Assembly: GCF_015832195.1 (NCBI RefSeq)
Contig: NC_052044.1
Location: 1,813,147 to 1,877,146, forward strand
Direction of reading: 5' to 3'
DNA: 64,000 bases
Source: Motacilla alba alba
Lineage: Eukaryota; Chordata; Aves; Passeriformes; Motacillidae
Positions 9,386 to 21,010 of this stretch are shown piece by piece (the stretch's first letter is position 1; every line of letters begins with the position of its first letter). The notes beneath the pieces are model-generated. The model was given only the letters and a program-made list of their open reading frames with translations. It searched no databases and was not told the origin of the DNA. Both the position numbers and the translations under genes were made by a program.

Positions 9386-11125
9386 GTGAGGGGGGGGAAA
9401 TGCCTGAAATTCACCCAAAGCGGGATGGGAGCAGGAGGAGAGCAAAGGGTTAACTGAACCAGGGGTGAGGGAGCAGAAATGCCCTGAAATTCACCCAAAC
9501 TGGGATGGGAATCAGGACTAGGGGGACTCGGGGTGAGGGGAGAGCCCAGATCCCGGATCAGGAACCCAAAGAGCAGAGAAATGCACCCAAAACGGGGGGA
9601 CGGCGGCGGGGGAGAGAGGGGAGAGCTCGGGCAGGGGGCGAGGGGGGGAAATGGCGTGAAATCCACCCAAATTGGGATGGGAAACGAGGAGAGCAAAGGG
9701 TTAACTCAGGCCAGGGGGGAGGGAGCAGAAATGCCTGAAACTCACCCAAACTGGGATGGGAATCAGGGGGAGAGCAAGGGGTTAACTCAGGCCGGGGGGG
9801 GAGAGAGGGAAAATGCCTGAAATTCACCCAAATTGGGATGGGGAGCAGGGGGAGAGCAAAGGGTTAACCCAGGCCAGGGGGGAGGGAGGGAAAATGCCTG
9901 AAATTCACCCAAACTGGGATGGGAAACGGGGAGAGCAAGGGGAGAGCTTGGGCCAGGGATGAGGGAACAGAAATGCCGTGAAATTCACCCAAACTGGGAT
10001 GGGAAATGGGGCCAGGGGGACTTGGGGTGAGGGGAGAGCTCAGATCCCGGATCAGGAACCCAAAGAGGAGAGAAATGCACCCAAAACGGGGGGGCGGCGG
10101 CGGGGGGGAGGGGAGAGCCCGGGCTGGGGGTGAGGGGGGGAAATGCCTGAAACTCACCCAAACTGGGATGGGAAACGGGGAGAGCAAGGGGTTAACTGAG
10201 CCAGGGATGAGGGAACAGAAATGCCGTGAAATTCACCCAAACCGGGATGGGAGCAGGGGGAGGGCAAGGGGAGAGCTCGGGCCAGGGGTGGGGGGGGGGG
10301 GGAAATGCCTGAAATTCACCCAAACTGGGATGGGAGCAGGGAGAGGGGGACTCGGGGTGAGGGGAGAGCTCAGGGCACTGATAACAGAAGGAATATTCCA
10401 TGAAATTCCCCCAAATTGGGATGGGAGCAGGGGAGAGCAAAGGGTTAACTGAGGCCAGGGGTGAGGGAGAGAAAATCCCATGAAATTCCCCCAAATTGGG
10501 ATGGAGAACAGCAGGGGGGGGACTCGGGGTGAGGGGAGAGCTCAGGCCACGGATAAGGGAGGGAAAATCCCGTAAAATTCCCCCAAATTGGGATGGGAAT
10601 CAGTGGGGGCGGGATTTGGGGTGAGGGGAGAGCTCAGGGCAGGGATAAGGGAGCAAAAATCCCATAAAATCTCCCCAAATTGGGATGGGAACAGTGGGAG
10701 AGCAAGGGGTTAACTCAGGCCAGGGATGAGGGAGAGAAAATCCCATAAAATTCCCCCAAATCGTGATGGGGAGCAGTGGGAGCGGGATTTGGGGTGAGGG
10801 GAGAGTTCAGGACAGAGAAAAGGGAGCACAAATCCTGTAAAATTCACCCAAAATGTGATGGGAGCAGTGGGAGGGTGAGGGGAGAGCTCAGGCCATGGAC
10901 AAGGGAGCAAAAATCCCCTAAAATTCACCAAAATCCCATAAAATTCACCAAAATCCCATAAAATTCCCCCAAACTGGGATGGGAACAGTGCGAGGGGGCT
11001 TTGGGGTGAGGGCAGAGCCCAGAGCAAGGATCAGGAACCAAAATCCCCCCAAAATCCCCCCAAATCTCAAGTGGGGACCGGGGACCGGCCCAGGAGCTGG
11101 AGAAGGGAGAAAATCCCATAAAATT
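9386..11125. repeat. about 75-90-bp tandem repeat related to the 79-bp array
   Basis: About 20 copies of a unit containing AATTCACCCAAACTGGGATG, GGAGAGCAAAGGGTTAACTC, AGGCCAGGGGTGAGGGAG and AGAAATGCCTGA. The AAATGCACCCAAAAC variant of the neighbouring array is interspersed at 9585 and 10075, so the two arrays share ancestry. Copies diverge to the right. Confidence 0.9.
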
Positions 11126-11129
11126 CCCC

Positions 11130-12290
11130 CAGATTTCGGGGTCGGGGTGGTTTGGGTGGTTTGGGAAGGTTTGGGGTGAATATGGGGTGGCTTGGGGTGG
11201 TTTTTGGGAGGTTTGGGGAGGGCGTAGATGGTTTGGGGAGAGTTTGGGATGAGTTTGGGGTGGTTTTGGGATTGTTTGGAGTGTATTCGGGATGGTTCGG
11301 GATGAGTTTGGGATGGTTCATCTGGATTTAGGGTGGATTTGGGGTGGTCTAGGATGGATTTGGGGTGGTTTGGGGTGGTTTGGGGCTGTTTGGGATGGTT
11401 TATGTGGATTTGGGGTGGTTTGGGGTGGTTTGGGGTGGATTCGGGGTGGTTTGGGATGAGTTTGGGGCTGTTTGGGATGGTTTATCTGGATTCGGGGTGG
11501 TCTAGGATGGATTTGGGGTGGTTTGGGGTGGTTTGGGGCTGTTTGGGATGGTTTATCTGGATTTGGGGTGGTTTGGGGTGGTTTGGGGCTGTTTGGGATG
11601 GTTTATCTGGATTTGGGGTGGTTTGGGGTGGTTTGGGGTGGATTCGGGGTGGTTTGGGATGAGTTTGGGGCTGTTTGGGATGGTTTATCTGGATTTGGGG
11701 TGGTCTAGGATGGATTTGGGGTGGTTTGGGGTGGTTTGGGGCTGTTTGGGATGGTTTATCTGGATTTGGGGTGGTTTGGGGTGGTTTGGGGTGGTTTGGG
11801 GTGGATTCGGGGTGGTTTGGGATGAGTTTGGGGCTGTTTGGGATGGTTTATGTGGATTTGGGGTGGTTTGGGGTGGTTTATGATGATTCATGGTGGGTTA
11901 TGGATATTTGGGATGGCTTTGGGATGGTTTGGGGTGGATTTGGGGCAGCTTGGGGTGGTTTGGGGTGGTTTGGGTGAGTTTAGGGTATTTGGGGTGGTTC
12001 AGGGTGGCTTTGGGTGCCTCGGGGCCGTTTCTTTGGGTTTGGGGGGGATTTGGGATGTTTGGGGTGGGTGGTTTGGGTTTTGGGTTGTTTGGGATGTTTT
12101 GGGGTGGGTTTGGGACGTTTGGGGTGGGTGGTTTGGGTTTTGGGTTGTTTGGGACGTTTTGGGGTGGGTTTGGGATGGTTTTGGACACTCCAGGGTGGCT
12201 TTGGGGGATTTTGGGGCCTTTATGGTGCTTTTGGGATGGGTTGGGGCTCTCGCTGTCCCTTTGTGTATTTTGGGGCATTTTGGGGCATTT
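11130..12290. repeat. G/T minisatellite (GGTTTGGGGTGG)
   Basis: Decamer-like units GGTTTGGGGT, GGTTTGGGAT and GGATTTGGGG alternate, with a longer period near 60-100 bp marked by GGTTTATCTGGATTTGGGGT. The plus strand is nearly C-free. Trp/Gly-rich open frames are artefacts. Confidence 0.92.
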
Positions 12291-12309
12291 TTGGCTCCCC
12301 AACCCCACC

Positions 12310-12645
12310 GCCACCAAAACCCCCCAAAAAAGCGAATTTACCCCCCAAAAAGTGAATTTAGCCCCGCAAAAATGCGTATTTCCCCCCCAAAAATGCTAAT
12401 TTACCCCCCCGAAAAATGCGAATTTACCCCCAAAAAATGCGAATTTACCCCCCCAAAAATGCGAATTTACCCAAAAAGCGTATTTACCCCCAAAAAACCG
12501 AATTTACCGCCCCAAAAAAAGCGAATTTACCCCCAAAAGAGCAAATTTACCCCCCAAAAATGCGAATTTACCCCCAAAAAAGCGAATTTACCCCCAAAAA
12601 AGCGAATTTATCCCCAAAAAATGCAAATTTACCCCCAAAAATGCA
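12310..12645. repeat. about 19-20-bp tandem repeat (GCGAATTTACCCCCAAAAA)
   Basis: About 16 copies of GCGAATTTACCCCCAAAAAA with small indels. The strand composition flips from G/T-rich on the left to C/A-rich here. Confidence 0.95.
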
Positions 12646-12754
12646 GATTTCGCGCCACTTCCTTGGCCCCCGCGGGCATTTCCCCCCCCGGGCCCGCGGG
12701 GATTTTTTGGGATTTTTTGGGATTTTTTGGGATTTTGTTTTTTTTAGGGTTTTT

Positions 12755-13010
12755 CCCCCTTTTTGCGGCCTCGGGGTGCAGCATCCCCCGCGGCCGGGCC
12801 TCTCCCGGCCGTATTTCAGGCGCTGCCGATAAAAGTGCCACCCCGAGTGAACTGTTTATGTTTTATTTATTAGCCCTAAACGTGCCAGCGGTGGCGGAGG
12901 CTTTGGGGCTGCTTGTTCCAGCTTTTTATGGGGTTGTAAAAAGCCATAAATCACTCACGGGAGCTCTTTTGTGCTCTCCCGGCTCGCGTTGCTTTTTTTT
13001 ATTATTTTTT
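12755..13010. promoter_or_regulatory. non-repetitive island, HOX-type sites (upstream of HOXC4)
   Basis: Complex sequence of about 250 bp flanked by repeats on both sides. It includes GCCGATAAAAGTGCC, GTTTATGTTTTATTTATTAG, TTTTTATGGGG (12923) and GCCATAAATCAC (12943). The density of TTTATG/CCATAAA cores suggests a HOX/CDX-responsive conserved noncoding element about 4 kb upstream of HOXC4. No HOX exon is present. Confidence 0.5.
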
Positions 13011-13019
13011 TAAAAAATT

Positions 13020-13330
13020 AAAATTAAAACGGGTTTTATTTGGGCTTTTTTCCCCCCTCCAATTCGGGGATTTCAAGGAGAAAAATCAAAATTCAAATGG
13101 GATTTTATTTGGGTTATTTTTTTCCCTCCAATTCGGGGATTTCAATGGAAAAAAAATTTAAATTTAAACGGGGTTTTATTGGGATTTTTTATTCCCTGTG
13201 CGGGGATTTAAAGAGAAAAAAATATTAAATTAAAGCGGGGTTTTATTGGGATTTTTTATTCCCTGTGCGGGGATTTAAAGATTAAAAAAATGAGATTCAA
13301 GCGGGATTTTATTGGGGTTTCCCCCTGTTT
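13020..13330. repeat. about 60-bp tandem repeat (GGGGTTTTATTGGGATTTTT)
   Basis: Five copies of a unit with CGGGATTTCAAGGAGAAAAA, TTAAAGCGGGGTTTTATTGG and a T-rich link (TTTTATTCCCTGTGCGGGG). No gene is seen. Confidence 0.85.
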
Positions 13331-13394
13331 TTTTCCCCTCCTAAAAGAAGAAATAACGGAAATGAACCCGGGCTTTTCTCGGGGTTTCCCTGCC

Positions 13395-13530
13395 CCGGCC
13401 CCGCCCGCTGCGGTTTTTAATTGCTCATTATTATTAACGAGGCGGGAGCCAAGCGCCCGGTGACGTCAGAGGCCGGGATTAATTAGCGACGGCCGCAATT
13501 AGGAGAGGGCCCCGGAGCTTCCCGGGATTT
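13395..13530. promoter_or_regulatory. CpG-rich island with CRE and homeodomain sites
   Basis: A perfect CRE, TGACGTCA, lies at 13461-13468. It is flanked by TTTAATTGCTCATTATTATT on the left and GATTAATTAGC (13477-13487) and GCAATTAGG on the right. The combination of CREB/ATF and homeodomain sites in unique GC-rich DNA resembles an enhancer or minor promoter. No transcript direction is inferred. Confidence 0.45.
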
Positions 13531-14225
13531 GGGGTTTTCTCCCTGGATTTGGGATTTTTCTCCCCTTGAAATTGGGATTTCCCTCCCCCCCGGATTTGGG
13601 GTTATTTTCCCTGGATTTGGGACTTTTCCCCCTTGAATTTGGGATTTTTCTCCCCTGAATTTGGGGTTATTTTCCCTGGATTTGGGATATTTTTCCCCCC
13701 TTGAATTTGGGATTTTTTCCCACTGAATCTGGGATTTCCCCCACCCCCAATTTGGGGTTATTTTCCCCGGATTTGGGATTTTTCTCCTCGGTTTGGATTT
13801 TTTCCCCCTAAATTTGGGGCTTTTTCCCTCCCAGATTTGGGGTTCTTTCCCTTGGATTTGGGGTTTTTCCCCCTCTGAATTTGAGGTTTCCCCCTCTTAG
13901 ATTTGGGGTTTTTTCCTCTAAATTTGGGACTTTCCCCCCCCTGGATTTGGGGTTTCCCCTCCCCCCTATTTAGAGTTCTTTCCCATCAATTTGGGGCTTT
14001 TTTCCCTAAATTTGGGGTTTTCCCCCTGGTTTTTGGTTTCCCCCTGGATTTGGGGTTTCCCCCTGGATTTGGGGTTCCTTTATCCCTGGATTTGGGGTTT
14101 CTTTCTCCCTGGATTTGGGGTTTCCCCCTGGATTTGGGGTTTCTTTCTCCCTGGATTTGTTTTTTTTTTTCCCCGAATTTGTTTTTTTTTTGGGTTTTTT
14201 TTGGGGGGGTTTTATTTGGGGTTTT
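13530..14225. repeat. about 20-bp repeat (CCTGGATTTGGGGTTTTCCC)
   Basis: Some 30 variants of CCCTGGATTTGGGGTTTCCC and TTGAATTTGGGATTTTTCCC. Composition is T/G/C with almost no A outside GGATTT. Open frames are artefacts. Confidence 0.88.
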
Positions 14226-15610
14226 TCCCCAGAGCATCCCCGATTCCTGCCAGATCCCCGCCAGACCCCAAATCCCGCAATTCCAGGCACGAACTGGGGA
14301 AAATCCCGGAGGTTTTGGGGCCAAAGGATGGGAAATAAAATAACCCCAACATTAAAGAATGGCCGGAACCCCCCCAGCCCCGAAAAGCCGGACTTTCACC
14401 CCAATAAATCCATTTTTTACGGCTCCGGCTCCATCCCGGGGCCGGGTAAAGGGAATTTTCCCATCCCGATAAATCCCATCAAGCCCATAAATAAATAATC
14501 CCGTGAACAAATATCCATAAATAAACGCCACCGATAAATAAATATCCACAGGTTGCCCTCTCAAGGAGAAATTGGATTTTATTCTTTTTTTTTCTTCCTC
14601 TTCTCCGCACGGTTAAAAATTAATTAAATAACGCTAATTAATTTTAAAAAGGAACAAAGCCCCAAACGAGCCCGGGAGGGCTCCCATAATTCAAAAACTC
14701 CCGGCGCGAAAGGCGCAAATTGGGATGAAATTGGGGTTTTTTTGGGGGAAACTCCACTTTCAATCCCGAAATTCCACCCCAAAAATCTCCTTTTGGGGCT
14801 TCCCTTCCCCCGCCCTGGCGGGGGCTTGGGGAATCCATCAAAACCAGAAAAATCCCTAAAAATTCCATTTTTCTCCCCATTTTTTTATCCCTTTAAATCC
14901 CTTCCTTTCCAGGGAGTTTCCAGCTGGGGTGTTTGGGGCTTTATTCATTTTATTTCTCTCATTTTTTCCCATTTCCCCCCATTTTTAAACCTGTTTTTTC
15001 CCATTTTCTCCCCATTTTTTCTTATTTTTTCCCCTTTTTTCCCCTAATTTCCCCCATTTTTTCCCATTTCCCCCCATTTTTAAACCTTTTTTCCCCATTT
15101 TCTCCCCATTTTCTCTTATTTTCCCCCTTTTCTCCCCCCTTTTCCCCTCCCCACCCCCAAAAAACCCCAAACCCGACCCCAAATTCTCCTTTTTTGTCCC
15201 CAAACCCTCCCTCCCCCTGTCCCCATCCCGGGGGGGGCTGAAAAAACCCCAAAAACGCTGCAAAAATCCAGATTCTCCCCGGGACGGGTTTCTTGCCTCG
15301 GGGGTGGGGAGGTTTTTTTTTTTTTTTGAGGACAAAAGCGATTTTTTTTTTCTTTTTTTTTTCCTTTTTTTTGCGGAGCCGCGGCTTTGTCCGGGCGGGT
15401 TCATTTCCATCCTGACCGCGCCGTAACCCGGGGTAAAAAAAAAACCCCACAAAAATCAACTTCCAACGCCCGGGAGGCTCCGATTCCCGAAATCCCGCCC
15501 GGGACGCGCCCCCGGAGCCCCCCGGGTTCCAGCGCTTACCCCAAAAACCCTCACAATTCCAGAATCAACTGAATTTCCCAGGGCTTTTTGATCCCCGCCG
15601 CACTCGTGAA
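14225..15610. other. mixed low-complexity intergenic DNA
   Basis: Holds short unique patches (14235-14330; 14480-14570 with several ATAAATAAAT cores; 15385-15545, CpG-rich) between T/C-rich repeats of the CCCCATTTTTTCCC type (14940-15130). Nothing here resembles a HOX exon on either strand. Confidence 0.5.
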
Positions 15611-16075
15611 TTCATTTATTTTCCCAATTTTAGGCCTTTTTTTTTTTTTTCCCCAATTTTTGCCTTTTTTTGGTCCTTTTTCCCCCCGATTTTTGTCCTT
15701 TATTCCCATTTTTTATCCTTTTTTTGGTCCCTTTCCCTTTTTTCCCCTTTTTTTTTGTCCCTTCCCCCCATTTTTCTTATTTCCCCCCCTATTTTTGTCT
15801 TTCCGCCCCCAATTTTTATCCCCTTCTCCCCAGTTTTTGTCCCTCACCCCATTTTTTTTGTATTTTCCCCCCATTTTTTTTTGTTTTCCCCCAATTTTTG
15901 TTCTTTTTTTCCCACTTTATTTCATCCCTTCCCCCTTTTTTATCATTTTTATCGGTTTTTTGTCCCTTCCCCCTTTTTTTAATCAATCTTTGCCCTCTTT
16001 TGTCCTTTCCCCCCTTTTAAAATACAATTTTCGCCCCATTTTTGTCCTTTTTTCCCCTTTTTTTGCCCCTTTCCC
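15610..16075. repeat. pyrimidine-rich repeat (CCCCAATTTTTGTCCCTT)
   Basis: Irregular units of about 25 bp, TTTTTGTCCCTTCCCCCC and CCCCAATTTTTATCC. The plus strand is C/T-rich almost throughout. Confidence 0.8.
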
Positions 16076-16079
16076 CACC

Positions 16080-16260
16080 CTGGCGGGAGAGCCTCGCGCT
16101 CATTAATTCCCAGCCCGAAATGCAAATTTTTAATTGATTTTTTTCCCCCCTGTCAGGGAAATGAATCGCCCGAAATCCCGATTTTAACCCGAGCTCGCCC
16201 TTCAAAGCCGCCCGAAATTATCAATATTTTCGTGTTTCTGCTTTTTCCTGGAGCCTGCAA
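16080..16260. promoter_or_regulatory. non-repetitive island with octamer and homeodomain sites
   Basis: Contains CATTAATTCC, a perfect octamer ATGCAAAT at 16120-16127, then TTTAATTGATT and CCTGTCAGGG (a MEIS/TGIF-type TGTCA core). A POU, HOX/PBX and MEIS cluster within 60 bp suggests an enhancer in the interval where HOXC5 would be expected. Confidence 0.4.
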
Positions 16261-16264
16261 AGAA

Positions 16265-17540
16265 TAAATGGGGAAAAAATCTGAAAACACTAAAAGAAAC
16301 ACTAAAAAATACTAAAAAACCGCAAAAATCCCCTAAAAATACCCTAAAAATCACTAAAAAACCACTATGAAACCCCTAAAAAATCACTAAAAAAAATCAC
16401 TTTAAAAGCAGTTATAATCCCCTAAAAATAACTAAAAATCCCCTTTAAAATCCCCTTAAAATTCCTTTAAAATCTCAAAAAAAACCCTTAAAACCACACT
16501 AAAAATCACCTTAAAAATCCCTAAAACACCACCACAGAAAACAGCAAAAATCACCTAAAAATAAGCCAAAAAACCGCTAAAAATCGACTAAAATCACCAA
16601 AACACTGCTCAAAACCCACTAAAAACGTCCCTAAAACAGCACTAAAAAATCAGGATCAATCACCTCAAAATCACCTAAAAATAACCAAACAAAACCACTA
16701 AAAAACCACTAAAAATCGCTAAAACACTGCCCAAAAACCACCAAAAATCACTCAAAGACTGCCCAAAACCCACCAAAAATCGCTAAAAAATCCACTAAAG
16801 CACCGCTAAAGAAAACACTAAAAATCACCCAAAAATAACCAAAACCACACAAAATAACTGCTGAAAAAACAGCAAAAAAAAACCCACAAAAAAACCACTA
16901 AAAATCACTTAAAAACAACCCTGAGACACCACTAAAGGAAACAGGAAAAATCACCTAAAAATAATCAAAAATCTGCTAAAACCCCACCAAAACCCCACTA
17001 AAAACCCCGCCAAAAATCACTAAAAATCACTTTTAAAAAACCCCTAAGACACCAAGAAAAAAGTAGTAAAAATCACCTAAAAATACCCCTAAAAAGGGTA
17101 AAAATCCACCAAAACCCCACATAAACCCCACCAAAAAAAATCCCTAAAAATCCCTTTAAAAACCCCTGGTGCGCCACTAAAGAAACAGAAAAAAATCACC
17201 TAAAAATACCTTTAAAAAGGGTAAAACCCCACTAAAACCCCACAAAAAATCCCTAAAAAATCCCTTTTAAAAACCCCTGAGACGCCACTAAAGAAGCAGT
17301 AAAAATCACTTTTTAAATACGTTTAAAAAGGTAAAGACCCGCTAAAACCCCACCAGAAAATCCCCAAAAAATCCCTTTAGAAACCCCTGAGGCGCCACTA
17401 ACGACACAGAAAAAAATCACCGAAAAACACCCAAAAAAGGGTAAAACACCGCTAAGACCCCACACAAACCCCACCAGAAATCCCTAAAAATCGCTTTAAA
17501 AACCCCTGAGGCGCCACTAAGGAAACAGAAAACATCCCCG
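16265..17540. repeat. A/C-rich repeat (CACTAAAAATCACCTAAAAA)
   Basis: Irregular units ACTAAAAATCACCTAAAAAT, AACCAAAACCAC and CCCCTAAAACACCACTAAAG extend over 1.2 kb. Towards the right a longer period of about 120 bp appears, marked by GAGACGCCACTAAAGAAACA. Confidence 0.85.
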
Positions 17541-17564
17541 GAAAGCCCCCAAAAGCCTCCGAAC

Positions 17565-18262
17565 CGCGCTGCAGCGGCCCCGGCCCGGTGCGACCCCCGC
17601 TGTCCCGGTACAAACCCCGCTGCCCCAGACCCGGCCCGGTGCGAACCCCGCTCCCCCGGTGCGAACCCCGCTCCCCCGGTGCGAACCCCGCTGCCCCAGA
17701 CCCGGCCCGGTGCGAACCCCGCTCCCCCGGTGCAAACCCCGCTGCCCCAGACCCGGCCCGGTGCAATCCCCGCTCCCCCGGTACAATCCCCGCTCCCCCG
17801 CTGCCCCGGGCCGGTACAAACCCCGCTGCCCCGGTGCAAGCCCCGCTCCCCCGGTGCGATCCCCGCTCCCCGCTGCCCCGGCCCGGTGCAATCCCCGCTC
17901 CCCCGGTACAATCCCCGCTCCCCCGCTCCCTGGCCCGGTACAAACCCCGTTCCCCCCGGTACAAACCCCGCTGCCCCGGTACAAACCCCGCTCCCCCGGT
18001 GCAAGCCCCGCTCCCCGGCCCGGTGCGATCCCCGCTGCCCCAGTGCAATCCCCGCTCCCCCGGCCCGGTACAAGCCCCGCTGCCCCGGTACAAGCCCCGC
18101 TCCCCCGGTGCAAGCCCCGCTCCCCCCGGTGCAATCCCCGCTCCCCCGGGCCGGTCCAAGCCCCGCTCCCCCGGTACAAACCCCGCTGCCCCGGTACAAT
18201 CCCCGCTCCCCCGGTACAAACCCCGCTCCCCCGGTACAATCCCCGCTCCCCGCTGCCCCCCG
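17565..18262. repeat. about 20-bp GC-rich minisatellite
   Basis: About 35 copies of CCCGGTACAAACCCCGCTCC with the second half alternating AAACC, AATCC, GAACC and AAGCC. It is very CpG-rich. All six frames stay open, which is why long Gly/Pro/Arg frames appear; these are not genes. Confidence 0.95.
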
Positions 18263-18274
18263 CCGGCCCCGGGG

Positions 18275-18370
18275 TGAATCTCAATCCTCAATCCTCAACC
18301 CTCAATCCTCAATCCTCAATCCTCAACCCTCAATCCTCCATCCTCAATCCTCCATCCTCAATCCTCAAGG
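18275..18370. repeat. 7-bp tandem repeat (TCAATCC)
   Basis: TCAATCC, TCAACCC and TCCATCC repeat about 13 times directly beside the preceding GC minisatellite. Confidence 0.95.
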
Positions 18371-18479
18371 CGGCAGCGCCGTCCTGACCCCGCGCTCACC
18401 CCGGCCCCGCGCCCCCTCCAGCGGCCCCAAAGCCCCGATCACCCCAAAACCCCGCCCTGGAACCCGCCCGATTTTCTCC

Positions 18480-19320
18480 CCTTTTTTAAAATTTGATTTG
18501 GATTTGATTTGGATTTTTTGGGGATTTTTTTGGGGGATTTTTTGGGGTTTTTTTTAGGTAAAACCGGCGGGGGAAACGGGAATAAATTGATTTTTTCTCA
18601 GCGCGGTTTTTTTTCCCCGGGTTTGTGGAAAGGTCAAACTCGGGGCGGGGAGGGGCGCGGGGTTTTCATTATTGATTTTTTTGGTGGCTTTTTTCCTCCG
18701 CACGATTCTTTCCCTGGTTTTCTTCCCCTCCCCCTTTCCTCTGTCCTTTATAAAAATCTCATTTTTCCCCCCTTTATTTTGCTTTTTTCTCTTATTTCTT
18801 CTTTTCTTCCCCTTTTTTCATCTCTTATTTCTTTATTTCTTCCATTTTTCTTCCTTCCTTCTCTTATTTTCCCCTATTTTTCCCTTTTTTTTCTCTTCCT
18901 TATTATTTTCCTTCTTTTTCCCTATTTTCCCCCCGATTTTTCCCTATTTTCCCCTTTTTTCCCCCTTTTTTCCTCCATTCCCCCTTTTTATTTTCGGGGT
19001 AAAATCTCTCTTTTAAATCAAACCAATGCAGGGTTTTATTTATTGGCGTTTAATTTATTTATTGGGGTTTTACTGGGAATTTTTAATCGGGGTTTTATTT
19101 CTTGTTTTTTTTTTTTAATTGGGGTTTTATTTAATCAGAATTCAATTTTTATTTATTTATTGGAATTTCATTGTTTGGGGTTTTTCACCTACTCCCTCGC
19201 CCTTAGGGCAGATTTTCCCCCTCTAAATCCATTTTTTAACCTTTTAAACCCATTTTTTTACCTTTTAAACCCCATTTTTAATCTTTAAACCCCATTTTTT
19301 TTTTTAAAGCTTTTTAAAAT
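18480..19320. repeat. T-rich low-complexity tract
   Basis: Pyrimidine-rich DNA (TTTTCCCCC, TTCTTCC) followed from 19010 by TTTATTTATTGGGGTTTTA units. No coding or RNA gene is recognisable. Confidence 0.75.
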
Positions 19321-20030
19321 TCCTTCGGGATTTTGGGTTTTTATTGGGGCGGCGGCTCGGGGCTGATTTAAAATCCAATTTTCCCCCCAAAATCCAGGGA
19401 TTTCCCACACAAAGGCGACCCCGCCTGACCCGGGGTTAAGGCGGAAAGAAAACATTTGCTTTATTTGGGGCGAAAAAAGCGAATTTTGGGAAAAGAGAAA
19501 CCCCGGGAGCCTTTGAATATTTTAACCCTTGAAGGGCTGGGGGAAAAAAAAACAACCCTCCAGGAATAAAATTCCAACCTCCGGGGGCGATTAATAATTG
19601 AAAGGAAGCATTAATAATTCAAACGAATCATTAATAAATAATCATCAACATCGTTTCCCTCCCGCACCCGAGGCTCCGGTCCTGGGCGTAAAAATCCCAA
19701 ATTTTGAGAGATTTGAGCGGGGAAAAAAGGGGGAAATTCCCTGTGGGGTCAAGAGGTGAAAATTCAAGGGGGTTTGGGCCTAAAATTGAGTTTTTAGGGG
19801 AATTTTGGCAGGGCGGTGCAGAACCCTCTCGGCCTGGCTCCGAAATGGGGGAAATTGGGGGAAAATCGGATTTTTCTCGGGGTTTTGGGGCCAACCCCGA
19901 TTGCAGCGCTGCTTTGGAAGCGCAAAGACCCCAAAATCAGGCGGAAAATTGGGATTTTTTCACCTTCCCGAGCCCGTCCTGGGATCCGCCGGGATTTGGG
20001 ATCGATGGCCCCGCGGCCCAGCCCTAAAAT
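19320..20030. other. mixed unique intergenic DNA
   Basis: Moderately complex sequence with several ATTAATAATT cores at 19588-19642 (TTAATAATTGAAAGG, TTAATAATTCAAACG, TTAATAAATAATCATCAAC) and GC-rich DNA to 20025. It may hold regulatory sites, but there is no recognisable gene. Confidence 0.4.
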
Positions 20031-20034
20031 CCTT

Positions 20035-20700
20035 TAAAATCCCCTGAAAAAACCCAAAATCCACCTTAAAACCCCCTGAAAAAACGCTTAAAGCCCCAAA
20101 ATCACCCATTAAAAAAAAAAATCTTAAAAACCCTTTTAAACCCCCTTAAAAATCCCTTAAAATCCCTTTAAACCCCCTTAAAATCCCTTTAAACCCCCTT
20201 TGAAACCCTTTTAACCCCCTTAAAAATCCCTTAAAATCCCTTTAAACCCCCTTTGAAACCCTTTTAAGCCCCTTAAAAACCCATTAAAAACCCTCTTAAA
20301 CCCCCTTTTAAAAACCTTAACCCTGCCCCACAGACCCCTTTAAAAACCCTTTAAAAACTGCTTAAAATGCGTCAAACGCCCTCAAAAATCCCCCTCAGAG
20401 CCCTGAAAATCCCCTTGAAGAAACCCTTTTAAAAAACCCTTTAAAATCCCCCTTAAAAAACCTTCAGCCCACCCTAAACTCTTAAAAACCCTTTAAAAAT
20501 CCTAAAAACCCCTGTAAAAACCCTTTAAAACCGTTCCAAAACCCTCTGAAAACCCTTTTAAACTCCTCTAAAAACCCTTTAAAACCCTTTAAAAAACCCT
20601 TTGATTTTTTGTTTTAAACCCCTTTTAAAAATCATTTTAAACCCCCTTAAAAACCCCTCTAAAATCCTTTAAAACCCCTTAAAAACCCCTTTAAAGCCCC
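20035..20700. repeat. repeat of CCCTTTAAAACCCC type
   Basis: Short units (CCCTTTAAAA, CCCCCTTAAAAA, CCTTTTAAAC) recur every 12-22 bp. TTTAAA is abundant. No gene is seen. Confidence 0.85.
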
Positions 20701-20734
20701 CCGGGATCTTGGGTCCCTCCCCCACCCCAATTCC

Positions 20735-20820
20735 CTCCCCCGATAATTAATGCTGGCCGCGATATTCATTAATTAACGGCCAATAATGATGGGATTAATG
20801 ACGCCTCGTTAGGGGGGGGA
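20735..20820. promoter_or_regulatory. homeodomain-site cluster in unique DNA
   Basis: Within about 70 bp the plus strand shows GATAATTAATGC, CATTAATTAACGG, CCAATAATGATGGG and GATTAATGACGCC. It is flanked by simple repeats on both sides, so it stands out as retained sequence. Likely a conserved noncoding element in the HOXC4-HOXC6 interval; function is inferred from site content only. Confidence 0.45.
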
Positions 20821-20859
20821 AATCAAGATTTAGAGCGGGGAGAAGCTTTTAATGTTAAT

Positions 20860-21010
20860 TTATTTTTATTTTTATTTTTATTTTTATTTTTATTTTTATT
20901 TTTATTTTTATTTATTATTTTTATTATTTTTATTTTTATTTTTATATACATTTAATTTTATATTGATTTTTATATTTTTAATTTATTTTTATCTTTATTT
21001 TCTCCCCCCC
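20860..21010. repeat. (TTTTTA)n microsatellite
   Basis: About 20 copies of TTTTTA and TTTATTA, ending in a C-run at 21003-21012. Confidence 0.95.

Noticed and set aside
9004..11125. CRISPR-like array
   Set aside because: Repeats abut with no unique spacers and the setting is a vertebrate HOX cluster; it is a minisatellite.
17417..18557. Several 230-290 residue frames on both strands
   Set aside because: Produced by the 20-bp CCCGGTACAAACCCCGCTCC array; periodic Gly/Arg or Pro/Arg composition only.
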